A stretch of DNA of 64,000 bases, taken from assembly GCF_010868145.1 (NCBI RefSeq), contig NZ_JAAGUY010000028.1:1-64000 (forward strand). Reading direction: 5' to 3'. Below are positions 1-15,233 of this stretch, one piece after another (the first letter of the stretch is position 1; each line of letters starts with the position of its first letter). The notes under the pieces are model-generated. The model saw only the letters and a list, made by a program, of their open reading frames with translations. It did not search any database and was not told where the DNA came from. The stretch comes from Nocardia cyriacigeorgica. GTDB taxonomy: Bacteria > Actinomycetota > Actinomycetes > Mycobacteriales > Mycobacteriaceae. The position numbers were made by a program, and so were the translations under genes.

Positions 1-51
1 GGCCAACCCGCCATCGACGCCGCGGTCGCGTACCTGAACCGCACGCCCTGA
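1..51 (+). CDS. C-terminal end of a protein cut by the window start
   Basis: Only the last 16 codons are present, ending ...AVAYLNRTP and a TGA stop. The frame is open from base 1 and is followed at once by a strong hairpin terminator, which fits a real gene end. The residues are too few to name a family. The function is unknown. Confidence 0.5.
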   Translation, partial: GQPAIDAAVAYLNRTP

Positions 52-102
52 CGCCGACAACAGACTTCGGCCGCCGATCACTGACGAACCCGGCCAACGA
101 CA

Positions 103-146
103 GCATTCGGCCCCTCGCTCCCATGGCGGAGCGAGGGGCCGAATGC
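103..146. terminator. Bidirectional hairpin terminator
   Basis: A perfect 19-bp inverted repeat (arms 103-121 and 128-146, loop 122-127) separates the gene ending at 51 from the convergent membrane-protein gene ending at 178. The right arm matches the arm of the hairpin at 2840-2875 except for two extra bases, so the two look like copies of one element. Confidence 0.8.
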
Positions 147-177
147 GTATCGGGACCGAAGCGCGACAGGCCTTGCG

Positions 178-696
178 TCAACTGACGGCCATGACCACCA
201 GACCGAGCAGCGCCGCCCCGAACACCACCACATTGCGAACGTTCTGCAAGGTCCAGGTCCATGCCGGGAACCCGGCTTCGGCAGCCTTCAGCAGCGCAGG
301 CACGTCGATACGGGCCAATTCCGGATCGCCCTTGCGCTCGAACGCGGCCTGGACCGACCGCACAGCCGTGAGGTTGCTGTAGACGATCACGGCATTGCCG
401 AGCAGCACCAGGATCAGGACCGCCCAGTTCACCGGCCGCACCCAATCGGCGCCTGCGAGGTTCGCACCGGCGAGGGCGATCAGGATCGCCGCGATGCTGA
501 TCGGCGCGGCGGATTCGTGGCCGCTCGCGTCGAACCGCATCCCGTGCTCGGACAGCGCCGTCGTGCGCACGCCCTGGCGAGCCAGCTCCGACTGCGCCTG
601 AACCATTGCACCTCGGCCGTAGCGGTTCCGAACGATCGGCATGCTGAGGAATGCGGCCGCGATTGCCAGAGCCATAACAGCGACGAAGGCGTTCAT
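178..696 (-). CDS. Small integral membrane protein of unknown function
   Basis: This 172-residue protein has about four hydrophobic segments: residues 1-23, around 60-80, around 88-110, and at the C terminus (VVVFGAALLGLVVMAVS). I recognise no enzyme motif. The start is ATG at 696, preceded by a clear AAGGAG ribosome binding site; a longer in-frame start at 768 would run through the operators and is unlikely. The gene diverges from a TetR-family gene at 839. Three 17-bp palindromes lie between them, so it is probably the regulator's target. A drug or solvent tolerance role is possible but not shown by the sequence. Confidence 0.8.
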   Translation of the reverse strand: MNAFVAVMALAIAAAFLSMPIVRNRYGRGAMVQAQSELARQGVRTTALSEHGMRFDASGHESAAPISIAAILIALAGANLAGADWVRPVNWAVLILVLLGNAVIVYSNLTAVRSVQAAFERKGDPELARIDVPALLKAAEAGFPAWTWTLQNVRNVVVFGAALLGLVVMAVS

Positions 697-737
697 GATG
701 GGTTCTCCTTGCCCAGGTGCACTCTCCCGTGCACCGA

Positions 738-754
738 CTTGAACTAAGTACAAG
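738..754. promoter_or_regulatory. TetR operator site 1
   Basis: CTTGAACTAAGTACAAG is a near-perfect palindrome built on the half-site CTTGNAC. It lies 42 bp upstream of the membrane-protein start and is the first of three matching sites between the divergent genes. Confidence 0.8.
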
Positions 755-771
755 TAGAGAATACGCACAGA

Positions 772-788
772 CTTGCACTAAGTACAAG
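772..788. promoter_or_regulatory. TetR operator site 2
   Basis: CTTGCACTAAGTACAAG is the second copy of the palindrome, centred 34 bp from site 1. The shared consensus of the three sites is CTTGNACTWWGTNCAAG. Confidence 0.8.
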
Positions 789-794
789 TGATTC

Positions 795-811
795 CTTGAA
801 CTTTGTGCAAG
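795..811. promoter_or_regulatory. TetR operator site 3
   Basis: CTTGAACTTTGTGCAAG is the third copy, centred 23 bp from site 2. It overlaps the likely -35 element of the tetR promoter (TTGTGC, 804-809), so binding here would repress the regulator's own gene. Confidence 0.75.
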
Positions 812-832
812 AGCTGGGTTCGCGCATAGAGT
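804..832 (+). promoter_or_regulatory. Leaderless promoter of the TetR gene
   Basis: TTGTGC (804-809), a 17-bp spacer and TAGAGT (827-832) end 6 nt before the ATG at 839. No Shine-Dalgarno sequence is present, so transcription probably starts at or next to the start codon. The -35 element lies inside operator 3. Confidence 0.55.
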
Positions 833-838
833 GCAGCC

Positions 839-1528
839 ATGTCCCGGGACACGCTGACCAGCGAACAGATCGTCGCGACCGCCATCGAACTCCTCGATGA
901 GGAGGGCCTGGACGGGCTCAACATGCGCAGCCTCGGCAAGCGACTCGATGCCGCCGCCACCGCCATGTACTGGCATGTCAAGAACAAGGACAACCTGGTC
1001 CGACTGGCGGCCGACGCGGTGTGGGCCGAGGTCGACCTACCCGACCTGAGCACAATGGACTGGCGCACCGCCGCCGAGACCATGGCCACCGGGATGTACA
1101 CCATGATCACGACACATCCGTGGCTGGTGCAGGCGCAGTCGTCGTATCTGCTCTACGGCCCCAACAAGTCCCGCCACGACGACCATGTCCTCGCCGTCTA
1201 CGACGAGGCGGGCTTCGACGAAGCCGACGCCGACAACGCCGCCGCCACCGTCTTCATGTTCGTCCTCGGCAACGCCGTCGGCGCCGCAGCCAACGTCTCC
1301 CTCCATCGCCGCCTGGCCCAGAAAGGCAACGATCCCGAACACGAACTCCGCGAAGCCATGACCGCCGCCACCGACGTCGCCGCCCAATTCCCCCGCCTAC
1401 GCCGCCGCATCGAATCCGCTGCCGCCTCCACCGGTTACAACGCCGCCCCCGACTCCGGCTTCACCTTCGGCCTGACCACCCTGCTCGACGGACTGCGCGA
1501 CCGGCTTGCCGCCAGCGAGTCCGCCTGA
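839..1528 (+). CDS. TetR/AcrR-family transcriptional repressor
   Basis: This 229-residue protein has a typical TetR N-terminal helix-turn-helix at about residues 8-55 (TSEQIVATAIELLDEEG...MRSLGKRLDAAATAMYWHVKNKDNL), with the usual YWHVKNK end of the recognition helix. A larger helical ligand-binding domain follows, similar to the TetR_C type. It diverges from a four-segment membrane protein, and three copies of a 17-bp palindrome fill the shared promoter region. I infer that it represses itself and the membrane protein, and possibly the glycosyltransferase downstream at 1627. The ligand is unknown. Confidence 0.9.
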   Translation: MSRDTLTSEQIVATAIELLDEEGLDGLNMRSLGKRLDAAATAMYWHVKNKDNLVRLAADAVWAEVDLPDLSTMDWRTAAETMATGMYTMITTHPWLVQAQSSYLLYGPNKSRHDDHVLAVYDEAGFDEADADNAAATVFMFVLGNAVGAAANVSLHRRLAQKGNDPEHELREAMTAATDVAAQFPRLRRRIESAAASTGYNAAPDSGFTFGLTTLLDGLRDRLAASESA

Positions 1529-1626
1529 CGTACCCACGCATCGTCATCGGTGGGGACACCGTGACCTCCTGACTTCCCATGGCCGACTACGGTTCACGCC
1601 GAATTACGTGTGCAAGGAGGGGCAGC

Positions 1627-2823
1627 GTGCGGGTGCTGTTGTCGGCGAGCGGGACGCGGGGCGATATCGAGCCGGCCTTGGCGCTCGCACTGGGAATGCG
1701 CGAGGTCGGGGCCAAGGCACAGGTCTGCGCGCCGCCGGACTTCGCAGGGCGCTGCGCTGAGCTGGGCGTATCGATGGTCCCCCTTGGGCCGCCGATCCCT
1801 GGGCTGCGCGGCGCAAAGGTCTCGCCGGCGGATCTACTGGAATACGCCGACCAGTGGCCCACAGCTCAATTCGACACGATCCCCGCAGCGGCCGCGGGAT
1901 TCGACGCCGTAGTAGCGACCGGCATGACCGAAATCGCCGCCCGGTCGGCTGCGGAACGTCTGGGAATCCACTACCAGTACGCGAGCTACCAGCCGACCAG
2001 CCTGCCCTCACCGCACCATCCGCCCATGCCGCGGATGCCGGGCGATCGGCCCGCACCGGAGGCGATCGGCAACGGGCTGCAGTGGGAGATCGACGCCCTC
2101 GGGTGGAACGCACAGTTCGGTACGGCGCTGAATTCCGGCCGGTCGACGCTCGGACTGCCACCGGTGGACGATGTGCGCGACCACGTCGTCACCGACCGGC
2201 CGTGGTTGGCAGCGGACCCGGTACTCGCACCATGGACGGAGTCCCCCGGTCTGGACATCGTGCAGACCGGTGCCTGGATCGTCCCCGATACGCGTCCCCT
2301 ACCCGCCGACCTGGCGGCGTTCCTGGATGCGGGTACGCCCCCGGTATACATCGGCTTCGGCAGTATGCGGGTGCACAACGGCATCGCCCGGGTCGCGATC
2401 GACGCAGCCCGCGCGCACAACCGCCGTGTCCTCCTATCCCGCGGCTGGGCCGAGTTGTCCCCGGTCGACGGCCAGTCCGACTGCATGGCCGTCGGCGAAG
2501 TCAACCACCAGGCGTTGTTCCCCCGGGTCGCTGCCGTCATCCACCACGGCGGCGCGGGCACGACAACGACCGCCACCCGAGCCGGCGTGCCGCAAGTGGT
2601 GGTGCCCCAGATGATGGACCAGCCGTACTGGGCCCACCGAGTCACCGACCTCGGCATCGGCACGACGTGCGAAGGCCCCGCCCCCGACCTGGCATCGTTG
2701 TCTGCTGCCCTCGACACAGCACTGACCTCGACCACCCGAGACCGCGCGAACGCAATCGCGGGCATGATCCGCACCGATGGTGCGACGGTGGCAGCGAAGT
2801 TGTTGGCCGACGCGATCGGATAG
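1627..2823 (+). CDS. GT-B glycosyltransferase (UGT/macrolide or sterol glycosyltransferase type)
   Basis: The 398-residue product has the two-domain layout of GT1 enzymes such as the glycopeptide and sterol glucosyltransferases. The N terminus VRVLLSASGTRGDIEPALAL is the acceptor-domain start. The nucleotide-sugar signature HHGGAGTTTTATRAGVPQVV begins near residue 305 and is followed by MMDQPYWAHRV. I chose GTG at 1627 because AAGGAGG sits 7 nt upstream; an ATG at 1579 would add 16 unlike residues. Such enzymes move a sugar from an NDP-sugar to a lipid or secondary metabolite, and some inactivate drugs. The acceptor cannot be read from the sequence. It follows the TetR gene by about 100 bp. 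Confidence 0.85.
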   Translation: MRVLLSASGTRGDIEPALALALGMREVGAKAQVCAPPDFAGRCAELGVSMVPLGPPIPGLRGAKVSPADLLEYADQWPTAQFDTIPAAAAGFDAVVATGMTEIAARSAAERLGIHYQYASYQPTSLPSPHHPPMPRMPGDRPAPEAIGNGLQWEIDALGWNAQFGTALNSGRSTLGLPPVDDVRDHVVTDRPWLAADPVLAPWTESPGLDIVQTGAWIVPDTRPLPADLAAFLDAGTPPVYIGFGSMRVHNGIARVAIDAARAHNRRVLLSRGWAELSPVDGQSDCMAVGEVNHQALFPRVAAVIHHGGAGTTTTATRAGVPQVVVPQMMDQPYWAHRVTDLGIGTTCEGPAPDLASLSAALDTALTSTTRDRANAIAGMIRTDGATVAAKLLADAIG

Positions 2824-2839
2824 CAGTTCCAGGTAGCAC

Positions 2840-2875
2840 TTCGGCCCCGCTCCAAACCGGAGCGGGGCCGAATGC
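2840..2875. terminator. Bidirectional terminator between glycosyltransferase and rpoC
   Basis: Arms 2840-2853 and 2859-2872 form a perfect 14-bp GC-rich stem with a 5-nt loop between convergent genes. The right arm GGAGCGGGGCCGAATGC closely copies that of the hairpin at 103-146. Confidence 0.8.
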
Positions 2876-2891
2876 TGTCTCTACCTACCGA

Positions 2892-6845
<3,954 letters not shown>

Positions 6846-6947
6846 GTAACTTCCTTTCCCCTGTGCGGGTCGAATTCGAGCAAAAGTTCACTAGTGAGTC
6901 GAGCGCGGAGGCCGGATGACGTCCGGAGACGGCACCCGGCCCGCCGC

Positions 6948-10472
<3,525 letters not shown>

Positions 10473-10639
10473 CTCACGCGCGTCGCGTGGTGGTCCGCGA
10501 CCGTCGCTTGTCTGCTACGAATTCCGCTGGTTACAACCCGAACGAAACTCGAACAGGCACCAACGGAAGTAACACCGGAAGGGTGGAACTTACGTGTGCA
10601 AATCGAGGTATGGACAGGAGGCAGCCAGCGCAACGTCCA

Positions 10640-10669
10640 AACTTACACCTACTGACACGGAGGTGTCAA
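10640..10669 (-). promoter_or_regulatory. rpoBC promoter
   Basis: On the minus strand TTGACA (10664-10669), an 18-bp spacer and TAAGTT (10640-10645) form a strong housekeeping promoter, giving a 5' leader of about 160 nt before rpoB. TGACAC-CTCC-GTGTCA, a palindrome, overlaps the -35 box. The remaining upstream sequence (10670-10941) shows no gene. Confidence 0.65.
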
Positions 10670-10941
10670 AGTACCAGCCGTGCGAATTTTCGCGTGGCTG
10701 ACGCGCCGTGTCCGGCCCACCCTGCTCCGGCCGTGTCCGATTCCGCTGGCTGCGTCGTGAACCACGGTGAGCCGAGTGTCATATGTGACGGATTACCGCC
10801 ACGGTGACAGCTGCCGCTGCTGTGAATAGCGTGACGGGTCCAACGAGACTCGTCAAGTGGCAGCACCGGGTCGGCAGCCGGCGAGATCGACTGCCCCGCT
10901 GTGCTTATCCAGGCCGTGTAACGGCTCGGATCAGCCGGTTG

Positions 10942-11742
10942 TCATCGGTCGATGATGTCTTCGGCCAGCCAGCGGCCATCCACCTTCCGCATCTGCAGCA
11001 CCACCGGTCCGGCGACACTCTGCTGCGCGATCCCGTCCTTCTCCGCACTGACAACGAGGTTGACAAGGACCTCGGCTCGGTCGCCGGACAGCAACGTCAC
11101 ACCGATCGGCTCGGGATGGGCTTCGGTGCTGGTCCCGGCCTGTTTTATGGCCGAAATGGTGGTCGCGGCATAGCTGTCGAGCTCCTCGCGCATAGTGCCG
11201 GTGAGCACCTGCGAGACGGCCTCCTGATAGCCGTCGATGTCGTTGACCTCATAGCCGTAGACAGTGCGCAGGGCGTGCTCGGCGGCGGCCCGCACTTCTT
11301 CGGTGGTGGCGTTGTCGACGAAAGCGGAGTTGTCGTCGGGGACACCGGGTCGCAGGGCGGCGACGATGGCGAAGGCGGCCAGCGCCAGCGCGGCGATACC
11401 GCACGCCAGTGGGAGGGTCCAAGAACCGGCCCGACCGGAGCGGGGGCGTCTGCGCGACAGGAAATGGCGGCGATCCCGGCCGCTCTGCGTCGGACGCGAC
11501 AGCCGTGCAATGCGCGCGGCCTTGGTGCGGGACGCGCGGGTGGTGCTCGCTCCGGTCAGCGCGGCGGGGCCGCGGCTGTCCGCGCGGCGTGCTCCGCCGG
11601 CGCGGCTGCCGGTCGAGCGAGCGCCGGACGCGGCGATGCCACGGGTTCCCGTCGACGGCGTACCGGTGCGGCGGATCGGACGACCCTGGCGTTCGGCCGG
11701 GCGACGAGAGGAGATCTTGTTGACGGATCGACGTTCAGCCAT
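10942..11742 (-). CDS. Mce-associated membrane protein with a long basic N-terminal tail
   Basis: The protein has 266 residues. Its first ~120 residues are Arg/Ser/Gly/Thr-rich and probably disordered (stretches such as RGIAASGARSTGSRAGGARR). One transmembrane helix follows (WTLPLACGIAALALAAFAIVAAL, in part), then an outside domain of the Mce-associated type, with the ending VVLQMRKVDGRWLAEDIIDR resembling NTF2-like folds. The start is ATG at 11742, with AAGGAGG 7-8 nt upstream. It is the last gene of the mce cassette. Mce-associated proteins are thought to stabilise Mce complexes; the role here is inferred from position and architecture. Confidence 0.85.
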   Translation of the reverse strand: MAERRSVNKISSRRPAERQGRPIRRTGTPSTGTRGIAASGARSTGSRAGGARRADSRGPAALTGASTTRASRTKAARIARLSRPTQSGRDRRHFLSRRRPRSGRAGSWTLPLACGIAALALAAFAIVAALRPGVPDDNSAFVDNATTEEVRAAAEHALRTVYGYEVNDIDGYQEAVSQVLTGTMREELDSYAATTISAIKQAGTSTEAHPEPIGVTLLSGDRAEVLVNLVVSAEKDGIAQQSVAGPVVLQMRKVDGRWLAEDIIDR

Positions 11743-11823
11743 CGCTGTTCCTCCTTGGCACCGGCTATCGACTGGAGTTGTGGGACGGGTGACGCGCCCG
11801 GCCGCCGAGCGCACCCCGGGGTG

Positions 11824-12735
11824 TCACCGGGTTCCGCCCGGACGGAGCGAACCGGTGGGCTCCGCCGGGGCGGGAGCGGCGCCCGACTCACCCGGTGTGG
11901 AAGCAGGCCCGGAGCCAGGCGACTGGCTGCCCGGGGTGGCGCCACCCTGGCCGGGCGCCGGCGGGTCGGCGGGAATGGTTCCGGCATCGTTCAGCGGCAC
12001 CGGCTGACCCAGCGACGCCACCTGCTCGGCTTTCCAGGTCTGCCCTTCCTTGGCCATGTCGAGGCTCCAGGTGTACCGATACCCGGTCGGCCGCTCCCCT
12101 GGCTTGGCCTCGGTGACACGCAGCACCACCAGCGCCGATGCCCGATCCCGCTCGGAGTTCAGTGAAGTCAACGCCGCGCCGAGCACGGTTGATTCCATCC
12201 GCACGCCCGCCTGCGTCGCCATTGCCTCGGCCTGCTGCTGATGTTCGGTCGCCGAGGCAAGGATCGGCCCGGTCATCGACGACCGCGCGATCGCCAGCGA
12301 TCCCGGCACATCGTCGAGATTCATCGAGGTCATATTGATCGCCGCCTGCTGCGCGGCGTCCAATGCGGCATCGCGCGCGGCCGCCCGTGGTCCATCGGTG
12401 AAGTAGGCGGCCCGCACCCAGCCCGCCCCGAACCACACGGACGCGGCCAACGCGACCACCAGCGCACCAACCGCCGCAGCCGTAACGAGCCTCGTCGGAC
12501 CGGACCGACCGGGCCGATCATCTGCCATGTGTGTTCCGCGCTCGGCGGCGACCGACGACTCCGTCCCGATCTCGCCGTCCTTCTGGTCGGCGGCTTCGGT
12601 GCGAGACTCGGGGGCGGTGGAGGACGGCACCGGCTCGGCGGCACCAGGCTGCGGGTTGTGGCCGGGACCGGTCTGCGCTTCGCTCCGGGGCGGACGCTCC
12701 GGGCTTCCCTCGGGATCGAGCGGGTCGAGATTCAC
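11824..12735 (-). CDS. Mce-associated membrane protein
   Basis: This 303-residue protein has an acidic, proline-rich cytoplasmic segment (1-80), one transmembrane helix (VTAAAVGALVVALAASVWFG), an extracytoplasmic domain containing RYTWSLDMAKEGQTWKAEQV, and a low-complexity Pro/Gly/Ala tail. The GTG start at 12735 has only a weak GAGG upstream. It follows mceF by 21 bp and precedes the second Mce-associated gene by about 80 bp, so all are likely cotranscribed. The family is a usual companion of the six mce genes; direct function is not visible. Confidence 0.85.
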   Translation of the reverse strand: MNLDPLDPEGSPERPPRSEAQTGPGHNPQPGAAEPVPSSTAPESRTEAADQKDGEIGTESSVAAERGTHMADDRPGRSGPTRLVTAAAVGALVVALAASVWFGAGWVRAAYFTDGPRAAARDAALDAAQQAAINMTSMNLDDVPGSLAIARSSMTGPILASATEHQQQAEAMATQAGVRMESTVLGAALTSLNSERDRASALVVLRVTEAKPGERPTGYRYTWSLDMAKEGQTWKAEQVASLGQPVPLNDAGTIPADPPAPGQGGATPGSQSPGSGPASTPGESGAAPAPAEPTGSLRPGGTR

Positions 12736-12756
12736 TACACACCTCGTGTCATTCGG

Positions 12757-13998
12757 TCAGCGTTTCGGCGTTACTCCCAGCAGGGTCGAGAGCTGGACGG
12801 CAATGGGGGTCAGGTTGAGCTTGTCGGGGTCGACCTTGGGGTTGTCGTCCCACGGCTGGACGATGGCTGGATCGGCGAGGTCGGCACGTTCACCACCGCG
12901 GACCGCGGTCGGATTGCCGAACGGCACCGTGCAGGTGGCCTCGGTGTTGAAGGGGAACTCGTCGCGGGTGTCGTCGAAGTCCGGGTTCTGCGCCTTCATC
13001 TGGTCGAGGATCACCTGGGTGCCCTCGTAGCCGACGGTGCAGGCGGGTGGGTTGTTGGTCTCGAGCACCAGCCCGAAATGGCTGGTGCCGTCGCCGGGCG
13101 CGGTGGCGGAGGCGCCGATGGACAGCTGCGGCAGCATCTGTAGCAGCGGTTTGATCGCGTAGAACTGCGGGGAGATGGCCAGCAATAGCACGCGCAGATT
13201 CGTCAGATCGGTGGTGAGCGCGCCGCCGCTCTCGTTCAGCAGGGCACCGATCTGCTGACCGGCGTCGGTACCGGTCCCGATGAGCCGGCGCACCGCGGGA
13301 TCGCTGGCTCGCAACTGTGCGGCGAGCTGGTCGAGGCCGGCGCTGAACTCCCGAATCTCGGCCGACTGGGCGGCCTGCGTGCCAAGGGCGACCCGGCCGT
13401 CACGTATCAGCTGCACCGTCTGCGGCAGCGCCTCACGGAAGGTCTCGGTGAAGGTGCGCAACGAATCGAGCAGCCCGCGCAGATCGCCGCCCTTGCCGTC
13501 GAGCGCACGGCCGAGTTCGGTGACTGTCGTGCTCAGAGCCGTCAGGTCGACGGTGCTCGCGAGGGTGTCAACGCTGCCGATCAGTTCCTCCACCGGCACC
13601 GGTGTGGTCACCGTATCGATGATCGACCCGTCCCGCAGGTACGGTTCGCCGACGGTGTCGGGTTGCAGGTCGACATACTGTTCACCGATCGCCGACCGGT
13701 TGGCCACCACGGCCCGCGCTGATGACGGGATCGGCGGCGAACTCGCATCGATCACCAAGGTGATCAGCACTCCGTCATCGGTCAGGTCGAGTCCGCCCAC
13801 CCGGCCCACCGGCACCCCGCGATAGGTGACCTCGGCGTCGGTGTAGGCACCGCCGGTGTGCTCGGCCCGCACCATCACCTCGTACTGGCCGAACCCGAGC
13901 ATGTGATCGAGCCGGATATAGCGGGCGCCGACATAGACGACGCCGAGCACCGCAACGATCGCGAACGCGATCAGCTGATACCGCACCATGCGCGTCAT
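12757..13998 (-). CDS. Mce-family substrate-binding protein, sixth subunit (MceF type)
   Basis: The 413-residue protein has an N-terminal signal anchor (residues 5-27), then the MlaD/Mce domain (YEVMVRAEHTGGAY...VTYRGVPVGRV) and a long helical region. Mce proteins form a channel that carries lipids across the cell envelope to YrbE permeases. The start ATG overlaps the mceE stop by 4 nt, showing tight translational coupling. As last of the six mce genes it corresponds to the F position. Two Cys in the C-terminal part (ACTVGYEG and ATCTVPFG) are typical of F subunits. Confidence 0.93.
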   Translation of the reverse strand: MTRMVRYQLIAFAIVAVLGVVYVGARYIRLDHMLGFGQYEVMVRAEHTGGAYTDAEVTYRGVPVGRVGGLDLTDDGVLITLVIDASSPPIPSSARAVVANRSAIGEQYVDLQPDTVGEPYLRDGSIIDTVTTPVPVEELIGSVDTLASTVDLTALSTTVTELGRALDGKGGDLRGLLDSLRTFTETFREALPQTVQLIRDGRVALGTQAAQSAEIREFSAGLDQLAAQLRASDPAVRRLIGTGTDAGQQIGALLNESGGALTTDLTNLRVLLLAISPQFYAIKPLLQMLPQLSIGASATAPGDGTSHFGLVLETNNPPACTVGYEGTQVILDQMKAQNPDFDDTRDEFPFNTEATCTVPFGNPTAVRGGERADLADPAIVQPWDDNPKVDPDKLNLTPIAVQLSTLLGVTPKR

Positions 13999-15233
13999 CG
14001 CGGACCACCCCCGGCGCCGAACTGTTCGAGCAGCGGCCCGAGCTGCGGCGGAAGTCCTGGCACACCCGGTTGCCCCGGCACGGGCACGACCGCCATCGTC
14101 GGCGGCAAGGGCAGCAGTGACACCGTCGGCCAGCCGGGTCGCGGTCCGTTGCCGTTGTAGTACGGGTTGCTCGGGTCGACATTCACCGGCGGCCCGATCG
14201 GCGGGATGTACACCGGGTCGGGTTTGCCGACGCCGAGGTTGCTCAGTGTCACGCCGATCTGCTGATCCACCGACAGCCAGGTATTGACCTGCCCGCCGAA
14301 GGTGCCCTCCAGGGTCGAATCCGGGAACGGATAGGTGGGGATCAGCGGCAGCGCGGTCACCAGGTCCGGCGCGGCGCGGCCGAGTTCCTGCAACGTGGGC
14401 CGCAGGGCGCGCAGATCGCGGATGAGGTCGTCCTTGGCGGTGTCGATGACGTCGAAGCCGGCCCGCCCGACCCGATCCAGCTGGGCAAGCAGCGCGATCA
14501 ATTGCGGCCGCTGCTCCTCCAGGATCCGGATGCCCTCGGGTAGTTCGTCGATGATCGCGGTGAGCTGCCCGGTCTGTGCGGCGACTCGATTGCTCAGCGT
14601 CTCCAGACCATCGAGCGCCCTCGTGATGTCGTCGACCTGGTCGTTGAGCCCGCCGATGAGGGTGTTCGCCTCCTCCAGCACCGCACGGACCCGATCCTCG
14701 CGACCACCGAGCGCCTTGTTCAACTCACTGACAATCGGCTGCAACTGCGCCACCCCACCGCCGTTGAGGAGTAGTGACAACGCTCCGAGCACCTGCTCGA
14801 TCTCGGTGGCGTGCCTGGTGTTGGTCAACGGGATCACCGCGCCGTCGGTCAGTCGTGGCCCCGACTCACCACCTTCTGGTGCGGACAGTTCGATGAACTT
14901 CTCGCCGAGCAGATTCGACTGCCGCACCTCGGCCAGCGCGTTCGCGGGCAGATCGACCGACGAATTCACCAGTGTCGCGACGTTCGCGGTCCAGCCGTCC
15001 GCGGCGAGGGTGATGTCCTCCACTCGTCCGACCGGCACGCCCTCGACCTTCACCACGGACTGTGGCACCAGATCCAGCACATCGTCGAAACGGATATCGA
15101 TACGCATGGGATCCGCACCGACGTCCGCACCGCCGGGCAACGGAATGCTGTAGATGCCGTCCGACGAACACGACCCGAGCAGTAGTCCCGACAGCACGAC
15201 GGCAGCAGCTCCCGCGATCCGGCGACGCATCAT
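13995..15233 (-). CDS. Mce-family lipoprotein (MceE type)
   Basis: The 412-residue product starts MMRRRIAGAAAVVLSGLLLG followed by SC, a lipobox with the acylated cysteine at position 22, the hallmark of the E subunit (LprK-like). The Mce domain follows (MRIDIRFDDVLDLV...VEGVPVGRVEDI), then helical segments and a Pro/Gly-rich C-terminal tail. Overlaps of 4 nt with both mceD and mceF place it inside the cassette. It should be anchored to the membrane outer face as part of the lipid-import complex. Confidence 0.93.
   Translation of the reverse strand: MMRRRIAGAAAVVLSGLLLGSCSSDGIYSIPLPGGADVGADPMRIDIRFDDVLDLVPQSVVKVEGVPVGRVEDITLAADGWTANVATLVNSSVDLPANALAEVRQSNLLGEKFIELSAPEGGESGPRLTDGAVIPLTNTRHATEIEQVLGALSLLLNGGGVAQLQPIVSELNKALGGREDRVRAVLEEANTLIGGLNDQVDDITRALDGLETLSNRVAAQTGQLTAIIDELPEGIRILEEQRPQLIALLAQLDRVGRAGFDVIDTAKDDLIRDLRALRPTLQELGRAAPDLVTALPLIPTYPFPDSTLEGTFGGQVNTWLSVDQQIGVTLSNLGVGKPDPVYIPPIGPPVNVDPSNPYYNGNGPRPGWPTVSLLPLPPTMAVVPVPGQPGVPGLPPQLGPLLEQFGAGGGPR

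Noticed and set aside
1021..1572. Arg-rich frame overlapping the first TetR gene
   Set aside because: It is a +1 frame shadow; composition is dominated by Arg and Pro, and the TetR frame has clear homology throughout.
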